Source: Chloroflexota bacterium (GTDB lineage: Bacteria; Chloroflexota; Anaerolineae; Caldilineales; Caldilineaceae). From it: 43,100 nucleotides of DNA. The stretch covers positions 2,622 through 45,721 of the forward strand of contig DMDA01000126.1 in the NCBI GenBank assembly GCA_003451595.1, given 5' to 3'. The position numbers and the translations under genes were made by a program. The notes below the pieces were generated by a model. The model did not search any database. It saw nothing but the letters and a program-made list of their open reading frames with translations, and was not told the DNA's origin. Below, one piece after another: positions 17,182 to 25,067 of the stretch. Each line of letters starts with the position of its first letter. The first letter of the stretch is position 1.

Positions 17182-18510
17182 ATGGAACGCACACAGGCCA
17201 TTGAACTCTTACGCGGGCTGGTGGCGATCCCGTCGCTGTCGCAGCAAGAGGCGGCAGCGAGCGCCTGGCTGGTGCAGCAAATGACAGCGCTCGGCTACGA
17301 CCGCGCATTCGTGGACGCAGCAGGCAACGCCGTCGGCGAAATTGGCGCAATGGACGCCGCCCAGACCATCGTGCTGCTCGGGCACATCGACACCGTGCCC
17401 GGCAACATCCCTGTGCGCATTGAGTCTACGGCGGCGGGCGATGCACTTTATGGGCGCGGCAGTGTAGATGCGAAGGGGCCACTGGCGACCTTCACGGCGG
17501 CGGTCGCACGCGTTGGCAGCGCCTGGGCGCACGCGCACAACGTGCGATTGGTCGTTGTCGGCGCGGTGGAGGAGGAAGCCGCCAGCAGCAAGGGCGCCCG
17601 CTTCATCCGCGACCGCTTCGACGGCGTGCGCGAGCCATTGCCCACTGCCTGCATCATCGGCGAGCCGAGCCACTGGATGCGCGTCACCCTGGGCTACAAA
17701 GGGCGGCTGTTGGTGGAGATGGAAGCGTCACAGCCGATGGCGCACACGGCAGGCCCGGACGCGGGCGTCGCCGTCGTCGCCGTCGAGTTCTGGAACTGGC
17801 TTAGCGACTACGCCGCCGCGTTCAACGCCGAACGTGACAAAGCCTTCGAGCAATTCCAACCTAGCCTGCGTCGGCTGGCCACCTTCACCGATGCAGAAAT
17901 GCACGATCACGTCATCGCCAGCAGCGGCATCCGCCTGCCGCTCGATTTCGACGTGGATCGCTTTACAGCGGCATTGTGCGCCTGGGCAAGCAAGAGGGGG
18001 AGAGCAGGAGAGGGGGAGAGCGGGAGAACGGGAGAACGGGAGAGCAGGAGAGCGGGAGAGCAGGAGAGCGGGAGACAAGGAGAGGGGAATACGCCTGAAT
18101 CTCCAATCTCCCAATCTCCAATCTCCCAATCTCTAATCTCCCAATCTCCAATCTCCCCCGAACATCCAACGGCGATCACACTCGCCGGCCCGCTCACCGC
18201 CATCACGCTGCGTTTCAGCTCCTACGAACCGGCCTGGCGCGGTGAACGCAGCAATCCGCTGGTGCGCAGCTTCTTGCAGGGGTTGCGCGCAGTGGCGCCA
18301 ACGGAAAAACTCGGCTTTGTGCTCAAGACGGGAACAAGCGACATGAATGTGGTCGGCCCGGCATGGCGCTGCCCGATCGTCGCCTACGGGCCAGGGGACA
18401 GCAGTCTCGACCATACGCCGCAGGAGCATGTGCTGTTGGATGATTACTGGCGGGCGGTGCGGGTGCTGGAAGCGACGCTCCATTGCCTGGGCGAAGATGT
18501 GAGCCGCTGA
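17182..18510 (+). CDS. lysK: [LysW]-lysine/ornithine hydrolase with an in-frame repeat insertion
   Basis: This M20-family metallopeptidase releases lysine or ornithine from LysW. The metal site is visible as LLGHIDTVPG (His68, Asp70), GRGSVDAKG (Asp96) and AVEEEAASS (Glu130-132), and DHTPQEHV lies near the C-terminus. I chose the ATG at 17182, seven bases after lysJ. The 442-residue length exceeds the roughly 350-380 usual for LysK; the excess is a low-complexity insert at about residues 271-325, coded by 8-nt and 15-nt DNA repeats and rich in Gly, Glu, Arg and then Ser-Pro-Ile-Ser-Gln units. The frame stays open and the conserved sequence continues after it (PTAITLAGPL), so the enzyme is probably functional with a flexible loop. 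Confidence 0.85.
   Translation: MERTQAIELLRGLVAIPSLSQQEAAASAWLVQQMTALGYDRAFVDAAGNAVGEIGAMDAAQTIVLLGHIDTVPGNIPVRIESTAAGDALYGRGSVDAKGPLATFTAAVARVGSAWAHAHNVRLVVVGAVEEEAASSKGARFIRDRFDGVREPLPTACIIGEPSHWMRVTLGYKGRLLVEMEASQPMAHTAGPDAGVAVVAVEFWNWLSDYAAAFNAERDKAFEQFQPSLRRLATFTDAEMHDHVIASSGIRLPLDFDVDRFTAALCAWASKRGRAGEGESGRTGERESRRAGEQESGRQGEGNTPESPISQSPISQSLISQSPISPEHPTAITLAGPLTAITLRFSSYEPAWRGERSNPLVRSFLQGLRAVAPTEKLGFVLKTGTSDMNVVGPAWRCPIVAYGPGDSSLDHTPQEHVLLDDYWRAVRVLEATLHCLGEDVSR
17992..18157. repeat. Low-complexity 8-nt and 15-nt tandem repeats inside lysK
   Basis: From about 17992 to 18087 the sequence is a run of variants of GGGAGAGC with an 8-base period (about eleven copies); three units make 24 bases, so the protein shows an 8-residue period. 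From 18098 to 18157 there are four copies of the 15-base unit AATCTCCAATCTCCC, with one substitution in the third; each adds five residues. Both unit sizes keep the frame open. The first part is purine-rich and the second is its pyrimidine-rich near-complement, so the two could fold back imperfectly. Related GGAGATT repeats occur at 36136-36197 and 41788-41904. Confidence 0.9.
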
Positions 18511-18513
18511 CCC

Positions 18514-19440
18514 CTATAGTTCGCTGAGCTGCCGCAGCAGCGCCTCCCCCTGCGGCAGCAGTCCTGCTTCCACCAGACGCGGCGCCAGCTCACGCCACAC
18601 CGGTTGTGCGGCATAGACGCGCCGGAAATAGGGCAACGCCGCCTCGACCGCTCCCGCATTGACCAGGGCGCAACCAAACCAGAAGACGCCTTCTGCATTT
18701 TCCGGCATGAGATCGGGTGCGTTGGCGAAAAGGGCGATCGCCGCCGCGACCTGCTCTGCGTCCACATGCTCGCCAGCCAACAATGCCTCCGCAGCATTCC
18801 ACGCATCGTAAGCGCGGCGCACTTTGAGCAGCCGGCGCAGTTCAACCAATGGCTCGGCATGGTCGTCGACGCGCAGGTCGAAGATACGATCCTGCCAGAG
18901 CTGCCCCGATGCCGTAGCATTCACGACAACCAACGCCGCTGATTGGCGGCCGCGAATGTCGCCGCCTTCGGCTTCCGCTGCATCCAACGCCGCCAGCAGG
19001 CGCGTGGCCAGATCGCCGCGCGTCTGCTCGTAGGCTTCGGCCATGGCGTCCCACACGGTCGCCCGCTCCATCAGGTTGGCTTGAACCGCGTAGCCCTCGC
19101 CCGTGCGATGACCCGCCGCCGCAATACAGCGCGCTCCGGTGTGCACAGCCACATTGCCGTGCACGTCCACCATCGCCACCTGGCGCTGCTCCTGCTGTGG
19201 GTCGGCAACCAGAAGCGCGGCCAATGCCTGGGGCGCCGTCTTGCCCGCCTTCATCAGCGCCAGACCGAGCGGGCCGTAGGAGATTTCCACAAAGGATTGG
19301 GTGGCGACGGCGCCGACGCCTGCTTCCAGCCAGGGAACAGCAATCCCGACGCCAAAGTAGTGTGACTGCACTGCGACGCCGAGCTGACCCGCCATCGGGT
19401 CAAGCGCCACAATAGAATAGGTGTGGGCAAGCTGAGGCAT
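18514..19440 (-). CDS. DUF1028 family protein (Ntn-hydrolase-like)
   Basis: The 308-residue protein starts TYSIVALDPMAGQLGVAVQSHYFGVGIAVPW and continues with GVGAVATQSFVEISYGPLGL, the hallmark of DUF1028, which has an Ntn-hydrolase-like fold and unknown activity. The C-terminal third is helical and may be TPR-like (EGVFWFGCALVNAGAVEAALPYFRRVY). I chose the ATG at 19440 because GGAGGA lies about 8 bases before it; an ATG at 19446 is too close to that motif. The upstream gene ends at 19443, so the two are coupled. Its stop is only three bases from the lysK stop on the other strand. Confidence 0.8.
   Translation of the reverse strand: MPQLAHTYSIVALDPMAGQLGVAVQSHYFGVGIAVPWLEAGVGAVATQSFVEISYGPLGLALMKAGKTAPQALAALLVADPQQEQRQVAMVDVHGNVAVHTGARCIAAAGHRTGEGYAVQANLMERATVWDAMAEAYEQTRGDLATRLLAALDAAEAEGGDIRGRQSAALVVVNATASGQLWQDRIFDLRVDDHAEPLVELRRLLKVRRAYDAWNAAEALLAGEHVDAEQVAAAIALFANAPDLMPENAEGVFWFGCALVNAGAVEAALPYFRRVYAAQPVWRELAPRLVEAGLLPQGEALLRQLSEL
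18528..18559. repeat. 10-bp inverted repeat at the convergent lysK/DUF1028 ends
   Basis: GCTGCCGCAG (18528-18537) and CTGCGGCAGC (18550-18559) are perfect inverted copies around a 12-base loop. The hairpin lies inside the end of the DUF1028 coding sequence, just past the lysK stop when read on the plus strand. There is no T-run on either strand, so it is not a standard intrinsic terminator, but it could slow or stop convergent polymerases. Confidence 0.4.
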
Positions 19441-19442
19441 GC

Positions 19443-19982
19443 TCATTCCTCCACAGCACGGGACTGGCGCCGGTAACGAAAGTCGCAGCAGGCGGCGCCA
19501 CCCATGATTGTTTGCGTGCGCGTCAATTCGATGGCCGGGTTGAAGCCTTGAATCAGCGCACCATCGCGGTTGCACGACAGCACAGCGCCCAATTCCGGGA
19601 TGCCGAGCGCCCGGTAAAGTTCAGCATAGCGGCAGCGGGTGACGTTGAAGTTGAACTGCTCCTCATCCTGGGCCAGTACCTCGATCTCCAGCGCGTTGTC
19701 TTGCGTCCAGAAGCGCAGCGAATCGGCAAAGGCGACCAGCGAGTTATCACCCATGCTGTCGGCCAACGCCGCGCCTTGCGTCTGCGCGATGCGGATGATG
19801 GCGTCACGGACGACGTCAATCACTGCGTCGCGGCCAAAAGCCTCACCCAGGGCATCGATGATCGGCGCCAGGATACGCGCCTCCACCTCGCGACGGGTGA
19901 GAACGCCGATGCGAGCATTGAGTGTGTCGGGGGGCGCCACAGCCGGCGCGACGGACGTTGATGCGGATAGGGTTGTACTCAT
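19443..19982 (-). CDS. ATC hydrolase-like protein (L-2-amino-thiazoline-4-carboxylate hydrolase family)
   Basis: The 179-residue product has the C-terminal pattern of the ATC hydrolase family: VTRCRYAELYRALGIPELGAVLSC, then NRDGALIQGFNPAIELTRTQTIMGGAACCDFRY, with conserved cysteines, an RTQT segment and the CDFRY end. Founding members open the thiazoline ring in the route from ATC to cysteine; most relatives are untested. The ATG at 19982 has GGAG nine bases upstream; a GTG at 20024 overlapping the DUF429 stop is the alternative. It is coupled to DUF1028 downstream. Confidence 0.75.
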   Translation of the reverse strand: MSTTLSASTSVAPAVAPPDTLNARIGVLTRREVEARILAPIIDALGEAFGRDAVIDVVRDAIIRIAQTQGAALADSMGDNSLVAFADSLRFWTQDNALEIEVLAQDEEQFNFNVTRCRYAELYRALGIPELGAVLSCNRDGALIQGFNPAIELTRTQTIMGGAACCDFRYRRQSRAVEE

Positions 19983-20020
19983 GTTCAATGGCTCCGGTTC
20001 ATAATACGCCAACAGCAGCG

Positions 20021-20770
20021 TCACGATGCTGGCGTCAGAATGTGGCCCTCCGTCACACTGCCGTAGACCTGTTGACGCGCCGGCCCATGCTGCCAGGCAT
20101 AGTAGGCGACATAGGCGCAGGTAATGGCATCTAGCATCTCTTCCAACTCTTGCAAGGCTCGACCGCGCCGCTGGCTGGCGTCAAGCGAAGTCACTGTCTC
20201 CAGTCCCGTCAGCGGTGGATCGGCGTAGCGCAGGTTGGCAAGGAGTTGCTGGTAGCGGGCAAACTCGGCGGCGATGAGAGTCGGTGTGCGTCCGGGCTTA
20301 CGTTTGTATTGGAGTGTGCGCGGCAAGTTAAACAGAATGACATGAGCAGGATGTGGGAAGACCTCGCAAATGTAGCGACCATCGCCCTGGTGTGGGATCG
20401 GCGCACACTCGCGGCAGCCGAAGCGTTCCGTCAACCGTGCAACCAACGCTTCGCCGCGCACAACGCCATTGTGCGCCAGCAAAGTGCGGTTCGCCGGATA
20501 GGCGCCGGCGCCCACCCTACCCCATGCCAACGACACCTCGTGATCGGCGCGGCGACGCCCGGTGACGTTGGGCACACGCAAGGGTGCATCGACGGCGATC
20601 ACGGCAGGTGCGCCCGGCGGCAGATAATCGGCGATAAAGGCTTCGATGGCGGCGTCATCGGTGAGGAGGCCGGTCGCCGCCACCAGCGCGCCCGCGCTGA
20701 TCACAGCGCCGCCGGTGCGATTGCGCTCGCTCCAAGCCAAATCCAGACCGATGAAGACCGGTGACGACAT
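20021..20770 (-). CDS. DUF429 family protein (RNase H-like fold)
   Basis: The 249-residue protein begins FIGLDLAWSERNRTGGAVI, the DLAW signature of DUF429, followed by VIAVDAPLRVPN and, in the second half, EVFPHPAHVILFNLP and EEMLDAITCAYVAYYAW. DUF429 proteins are predicted RNase H-fold nucleases; activity is untested in most cases. The acidic residues Asp10, Asp in AVDAPL and Asp in MLDAITCA are candidates for metal binding. It lies 29 bases after the VOC gene and just before the ATC hydrolase-like gene. Confidence 0.8.
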   Translation of the reverse strand: MSSPVFIGLDLAWSERNRTGGAVISAGALVAATGLLTDDAAIEAFIADYLPPGAPAVIAVDAPLRVPNVTGRRRADHEVSLAWGRVGAGAYPANRTLLAHNGVVRGEALVARLTERFGCRECAPIPHQGDGRYICEVFPHPAHVILFNLPRTLQYKRKPGRTPTLIAAEFARYQQLLANLRYADPPLTGLETVTSLDASQRRGRALQELEEMLDAITCAYVAYYAWQHGPARQQVYGSVTEGHILTPAS

Positions 20771-20799
20771 GACAGGCAGTCCTACGTTTGGGGCGCCGC

Positions 20800-21183
20800 T
20801 CAGGTGCGGAGGCCTGAGCTGTCAATCGTAGTCAACTCAATGAGATTGCCAAAGGGGTCGCGCACAAAATAGCGCGGGCGATCCGGAATCGGCACATCGG
20901 CAGCCACCTTGACGCCCGCATCGATCAGCCGCAGCCGCAGCACTTCGACATCTTCCACCGCCAGGCAAAAGTGCCGCCCGGAAAGGTCTTGCCCTAAAGG
21001 CTGCTCCACAAAGATATGCAGTTCGCTGGCGTCGCCGATCTGAAACCACAGCACACCGAGACTCTGCAAGGAGTCTGGCGGTGTTATCTCCACCAGACCG
21101 AGCAGATCGCCGTAGAAAGCACGGGCGGCGTGGTCTGTGTCAGGCGGACGGGCAATGGCGACATGTTGTAGACGTGCGTTCAC
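20800..21183 (-). CDS. VOC-superfamily (glyoxalase/bleomycin resistance-like) protein
   Basis: The 127-residue protein has the beta-alpha-beta-beta-beta repeats of the vicinal oxygen chelate fold: LQHVAIARPPDTDHAARAFYGDLLGL at the start, then GRHFCLAVEDVEVLRLRLIDAG, and RPRYFVRDPFGNLIELT at the end with the typical metal-binding Glu. His in HVAI and His in HFCL are the other candidate ligands. The GTG start at 21183 is supported by AGGGA eight bases upstream. It lies 31 bases after the LysM gene. The substrate is unknown. Confidence 0.8.
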   Translation of the reverse strand: MNARLQHVAIARPPDTDHAARAFYGDLLGLVEITPPDSLQSLGVLWFQIGDASELHIFVEQPLGQDLSGRHFCLAVEDVEVLRLRLIDAGVKVAADVPIPDRPRYFVRDPFGNLIELTTIDSSGLRT

Positions 21184-21214
21184 ACTGTTTTTCCCTGCAA
21201 GGCAAATGGCAGGC

Positions 21215-22300
21215 TCAACGCCAGGTGAAGGTGCGGACAGCGCTGGGCTGACTGACGGCCTCCACAAGTGCGCGCCCTTCGGCGTTGCGATTCACTCGCA
21301 CCACAGAAACAAGCCAGGCGTAGTCGGCAGCCTCGCCTTCGCCAGGCGCCAGCGCAGCTTCAAGGCGAAAGCCAGCCTGTTTTGTCCATGCCGGCGGCAA
21401 CTTGCGAGCGGCCAAATTGCGCGGCAATATCTGGAGGACGAACCACTCGTTGGCCGCCAGCGCGTCCGCGCCATCCCAGGCAAAGTTGACCGGATCGGTG
21501 CGCGCGATGGTCGCGCCTTCTTCGGGCGCACGCAGGCGCGGCGCGGCATAGCCGGCGCCTGACGCCTCTGGCACGGCGTCAGGCGCAACCGCCAATGCTT
21601 CTGGCGGCGCACCGAGCAAGGGCAACAGCAGGGTGTCGTCGGGCTGCAAGAACTCACCTGCCGCCAGTTTGTTGGCGCTGAGCAATTCATCCACCGTTGT
21701 GCCAAAGGTGATGGCGATTGTGCTGAGCGTATCGCCCGACTTGACCACGTACTCGAAGTTAGTAGCCGCTGCACTCGACTGGGCGGCGGCGCTATCACGC
21801 AGCACCGGAATGACCAACTCATCGCCCGCACGGATCAACTCGCTGGTCAGGTTGTTGGCGCGCTGAATCTCCTCCACCGACACGTCGTAATCAATGGCGA
21901 TGGATAGCAACGTTTCCCCGCTTTCAACCACATGGCGAATGAGCAGCGTCTCCTGTACGATCGGCACTGGCGTGGGCGTTGGCGGCGGCGTGGCAGTGGG
22001 CACGGGGGTGGCAGTCGCCGCCATCAACGGCACACTGGTGGGCAGAATGGCTTGCACGACATCCGCTTTGTCGGCCTCTTGCACCGATGATTCTGTGCCG
22101 ACGCGCCACCAAAAGACCAGCACGGCGAGTACAGCAATGACCAGCGTCACGTCGATCCAGGAAAAACGACGCTGTCCCTGCGCCTGGTTGCGCAAGTCGT
22201 AGCCGCACATGAAACAACTTTCAGCGTTGCGGGCGACGCGCGTGCCACAATTTGGGCAGCGCCGTTCGGCAACGCTCGGGGCAATTCGTTCTTGAGCCAT
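21215..22300 (-). CDS. Membrane-anchored LysM protein with N-terminal zinc ribbon
   Basis: The 361-residue protein starts with a zinc ribbon (CPNCG at about 15-19 and CFMCG at about 29-33), followed by one membrane helix (about residues 48-66, VTLVIAVLAVLVFWW), a Thr/Pro-rich linker, and two LysM domains (about 122-166, HVVESGETLLSIAIDYDVS, and 184-229, YVVKSGDTLSTIAITFGTT). LysM domains bind peptidoglycan or chitin-like glycans. The cytoplasmic zinc ribbon and outer LysM modules suggest a protein facing both sides of the membrane. The C-terminal 110 residues contain an Ig-like FAWDGADALAANEWFVLQI segment. It begins a five-gene minus-strand run. Confidence 0.82.
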   Translation of the reverse strand: MAQERIAPSVAERRCPNCGTRVARNAESCFMCGYDLRNQAQGQRRFSWIDVTLVIAVLAVLVFWWRVGTESSVQEADKADVVQAILPTSVPLMAATATPVPTATPPPTPTPVPIVQETLLIRHVVESGETLLSIAIDYDVSVEEIQRANNLTSELIRAGDELVIPVLRDSAAAQSSAAATNFEYVVKSGDTLSTIAITFGTTVDELLSANKLAAGEFLQPDDTLLLPLLGAPPEALAVAPDAVPEASGAGYAAPRLRAPEEGATIARTDPVNFAWDGADALAANEWFVLQILPRNLAARKLPPAWTKQAGFRLEAALAPGEGEAADYAWLVSVVRVNRNAEGRALVEAVSQPSAVRTFTWR

Positions 22301-22377
22301 CGCAGGCGATTATAGCATGATTTCCCAGCAGCGGGGTAAGTGGAATGCTTACAGAGCATGTCAGCAAAGCGATCAAC

Positions 22378-22410
22378 AAAAAAGGATCGCGCTTTGCACG
22401 ATCCCTTTTT
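22378..22410 (-). terminator. Intrinsic terminator after the cytochrome c gene
   Basis: GGATCG and CGATCC form a six-base stem, extended by A-T pairs beyond one mismatch, around a short loop, with A-runs on one side and T-runs on the other. On the minus strand it follows the cytochrome c stop (22440) by about 30 bases and ends in a T-run. The T/A symmetry means it could work in both directions. It separates the cytochrome gene from the LysM operon. Confidence 0.65.
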
Positions 22411-22439
22411 GACTGTCCTCAATTTGGCTGCGCTTCAGC

Positions 22440-23000
22440 TCATCCGCCGTTGGCAGCATTTTGTTGCAGCAGATACGCGATCAGGTCTGCCAGTTCCTGC
22501 TTGGAGAGCTGTTCTCCATAGTTCGCCGGCATCACGCCGTTGGGGTAGTTCGGCACCACAAAACTGCTTGGGTTGACGATGCTGTGATAGATATAGAGCG
22601 CCGGACTCTCGCCAGGGACGCGACTGACTGCTGTATCGCCGACATGATACCAGGTCGGCCCAGTCATGGTCACTGCCGGGTCAAGGCCATGGCAACCAAC
22701 ACATCCTCGCGCCAGCGCAATCTGGGAGCCATTATCAGGATTCGCCACTGCCAGCGCCGCCGCCACATCTTCAGGCAATCCCGCCGTGATCTGTTCTGGT
22801 GCGAGATCGGCCAGCTTTGGCGCTTCTGTGGGCGCCGCCACAACCACTTCGTTGCCAGCTTCCAGAGCGGCTAGTTGCTCACCCAGTCGCGGTGAAATCA
22901 GTAATTCTCTGGCATTCGGTGCACAGGCAGCCAACGCCAGCGCCATCACAAACAGGGAGGCGACTAACCAGGCAATGGGTCGCACTCGATTCGACTTCAT
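22440..23000 (-). CDS. Monoheme cytochrome c lipoprotein
   Basis: The 186-residue protein begins with a signal peptide ending in a lipobox (LALAAC, Cys26), so it should be anchored on the outer face of the membrane. The heme site CVGCH is at residues 100-104, and Met157 (GVMPAN) is the likely second iron ligand, followed by the typical C-terminal helix QELADLIAYLLQQ. It should carry electrons in respiration; the partner is unknown and no oxidase genes are nearby. The ATG at 23000 has GGGAGG five bases upstream. It has its own promoter and terminator, so it is a single-gene unit. Confidence 0.87.
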   Translation of the reverse strand: MKSNRVRPIAWLVASLFVMALALAACAPNARELLISPRLGEQLAALEAGNEVVVAAPTEAPKLADLAPEQITAGLPEDVAAALAVANPDNGSQIALARGCVGCHGLDPAVTMTGPTWYHVGDTAVSRVPGESPALYIYHSIVNPSSFVVPNYPNGVMPANYGEQLSKQELADLIAYLLQQNAANGG

Positions 23001-23077
23001 GCAGACCTCCCACATCGTTGGGAATGATGTTGCTCTCTCTGAACGCAGAGAGGATTCAATGGAATACAATTTTAGGT

Positions 23078-23106
23078 AGTCTAGCACACTCAGAGAGTGG
23101 CGGCAA
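23078..23106 (-). promoter_or_regulatory. Promoter for the cytochrome c gene
   Basis: On the minus strand TTGCCG (23101-23106) and TAGACT (23078-23083) are 17 bases apart. Transcription would start near 23070, giving a 70-base leader. That leader contains a seven-base hairpin (CTCTCTG/CAGAGAG, 23035-23052), which could affect translation or RNA stability. Confidence 0.5.
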
Positions 23107-23279
23107 TTTGCAGCGGTGTGAGATGATCACTTTCGCGTCACTTTTATGCATCGATCATGGTGCACACCGGTCACAAGTCGAAGCCGGATCGGTCAGGCGT
23201 CGTCTGGTTTGGCGTGCACATCTCGGATATGCTACCGTGTGACTCGCCCTTTGCCCTATATTCAGAAGAGGAGCCGACG

Positions 23280-24902
23280 ATGAAACTTTCACGCTGTTCA
23301 CTTGTGTTGGCGCTGGTGACGCTGTACAGCATGGGCGGCGTTCCACCGGTTGCGGCGGCGCCGGTGCGTCCGTATCTCGGTGACGTCTACCTCCCACTGG
23401 TCACACGCTCCGGCATCCAGCCTCCTGTGCTCAAGTGGCAACGCGGCGGCTGTTTCAGCTCCTGGTGCGAGACGGGTTGGTACGCGTCACCAGCGGTGGC
23501 CGACCTGGATGGGGACGGTAGCGCCGAAGTGATCGCCGCCGCCTACGACCTGGTGATCCTCGATGGGGCAACGGGCGCGCTGGAACAGCGTGCGGACAAC
23601 GGCAGCCGCGCCTGGCCCGGCATCGTCGTAGCGGACATTGATGCACGCGGTGATCTGGAGATCGTGGTCGGACGCGGCGGCGACCAATTGACTGTTTACA
23701 ACGCCGACGGCAGCGAACGCTGGACGCGCCACCCTTTCGGCGCCGGCGAAGTACGCACGCTCGCAGTGGCCGACATCGACAAAGATAATCAACTGGAACT
23801 TGTTGTCGGGCGCGCCGCTGGCGGTGCAACACGGCAACTAAGCGTCTATGAACCTGACGGCCACCTGCGCGACGGCTGGCCTGCCCGCCGCGATGGCGAA
23901 CCGGGCTACGGCTGGGGCATGTACAACCAGAACGCAGCGGTGGCCGACCTGGACGACGACGGCTATGCCGAAATCATCGGGCCGACCGACACACACTATA
24001 TTACGGCGCTGGATCGCGATGGCAACCAGCTCCCCACCCACAGCCGCTACAACCACTATAACCCACAGGGGCCGAAGGTGTGGAGCCAGGTCGGCGTGCA
24101 CGTAGATGACGCCGTCGACCTGCGCGGCTATGCCAACTGCGGCGTCGAGCATCGCCCCAACTTCGCCAACAGTGCGCCGGTGATCGCCGACCTGAACGCC
24201 GACGGCGTGCGTGAGATCATCGTCGTGGGCAACGTCTACAACTGCGGCGCCGATCCGTATCAGAGCCTGTACGAGATGCCTTTTCTCTTCAACGCCGACC
24301 GCAGCCGTTGGCAGGCAAGCGGTTTTGACTGGACAGCGCTCCCGACGCCGGATGACGCCGCCGCGCCGCTGAGCGAGGATTACAACGTCATCGAGTCGGC
24401 GCCACCCAACCCGGTGATTGCCGACCTGGATGGCGACGGCTTTGCCGAGATTCTGCACGCGTCCTACGACGGACGACTACATGCCTGGTGGCTGGACAAA
24501 ACCGAGCATGGCGCTTGGCCGCACTCGGTGTATGATCCAAGCGAAGGCTTCTATCGCTTCGCCTCCGAACCGGTGGTCGCCGACCTGGACAACAACGGCA
24601 GGGCGGAAGTTATTTTCACTTCGTGGCCGCAAAAGGGTGGGAATCGCGTTGGTAAGTTGCACATTCTCGATGCGTTGGGCGCGGTGCTGTATGTGGATGA
24701 CTTGCCGGCTCCCTTCTCTGGCGACTGGAATGGCGGCCTGGCTGCGCCGACGCTGGCCAATCTCGACGACGACGCCGATCTCGAGATGGTAATCAACACT
24801 GTGCACAGCGGCGTCATCGCCTACGACCTACCGGGCACAGCGAATGCCCGCATCCTGTGGGGGACAGGACGCGGCGGTTATCTACGCAGCGGCGCGCCTT
24901 GA
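23280..24902 (+). CDS. Secreted FG-GAP/VCBS repeat protein
   Basis: The 540-residue protein begins with a signal peptide (MKLSRCSLVLALVTLYSMGG, cleavage likely near the AAA at residues 25-27). The rest is a beta-propeller-type array of about eight repeats around the calcium-binding pattern DxDxDG, such as VADLDGDGSAEVI, VADLDDDGYAEII, IADLDGDGFAEIL and VADLDNNGRAEVI. Such proteins are exported and often bind calcium and other surface partners. A strong GAAGAGGAG site precedes the ATG at 23280. It is divergent from the cytochrome gene and convergent with the WG-repeat gene; the 165 bases after its stop hold no clear terminator. Function is otherwise unknown. Confidence 0.82.
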   Translation: MKLSRCSLVLALVTLYSMGGVPPVAAAPVRPYLGDVYLPLVTRSGIQPPVLKWQRGGCFSSWCETGWYASPAVADLDGDGSAEVIAAAYDLVILDGATGALEQRADNGSRAWPGIVVADIDARGDLEIVVGRGGDQLTVYNADGSERWTRHPFGAGEVRTLAVADIDKDNQLELVVGRAAGGATRQLSVYEPDGHLRDGWPARRDGEPGYGWGMYNQNAAVADLDDDGYAEIIGPTDTHYITALDRDGNQLPTHSRYNHYNPQGPKVWSQVGVHVDDAVDLRGYANCGVEHRPNFANSAPVIADLNADGVREIIVVGNVYNCGADPYQSLYEMPFLFNADRSRWQASGFDWTALPTPDDAAAPLSEDYNVIESAPPNPVIADLDGDGFAEILHASYDGRLHAWWLDKTEHGAWPHSVYDPSEGFYRFASEPVVADLDNNGRAEVIFTSWPQKGGNRVGKLHILDALGAVLYVDDLPAPFSGDWNGGLAAPTLANLDDDADLEMVINTVHSGVIAYDLPGTANARILWGTGRGGYLRSGAP

Positions 24903-25067
24903 CGGGCAGCTGTGGCGTTGGTTGCCTGCCCACTACCGGCGTCGTCTCGCTTTGCCATGAAACAACGCTGGCAGTGCGTTCCTTGCATCCGGTGCAATCT
25001 CAACGCAGCTGACTGCCTGAGCGCCAGGATTGGTGATGCCACAGTACGCTGGCCGTCACAGCCAGAC

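Noticed and set aside
17992..18157. Tandem repeats in lysK as a CRISPR array
   Set aside because: Units are 8 and 15 bases with no spacers between them; CRISPR repeats are longer and separated by unique spacers.
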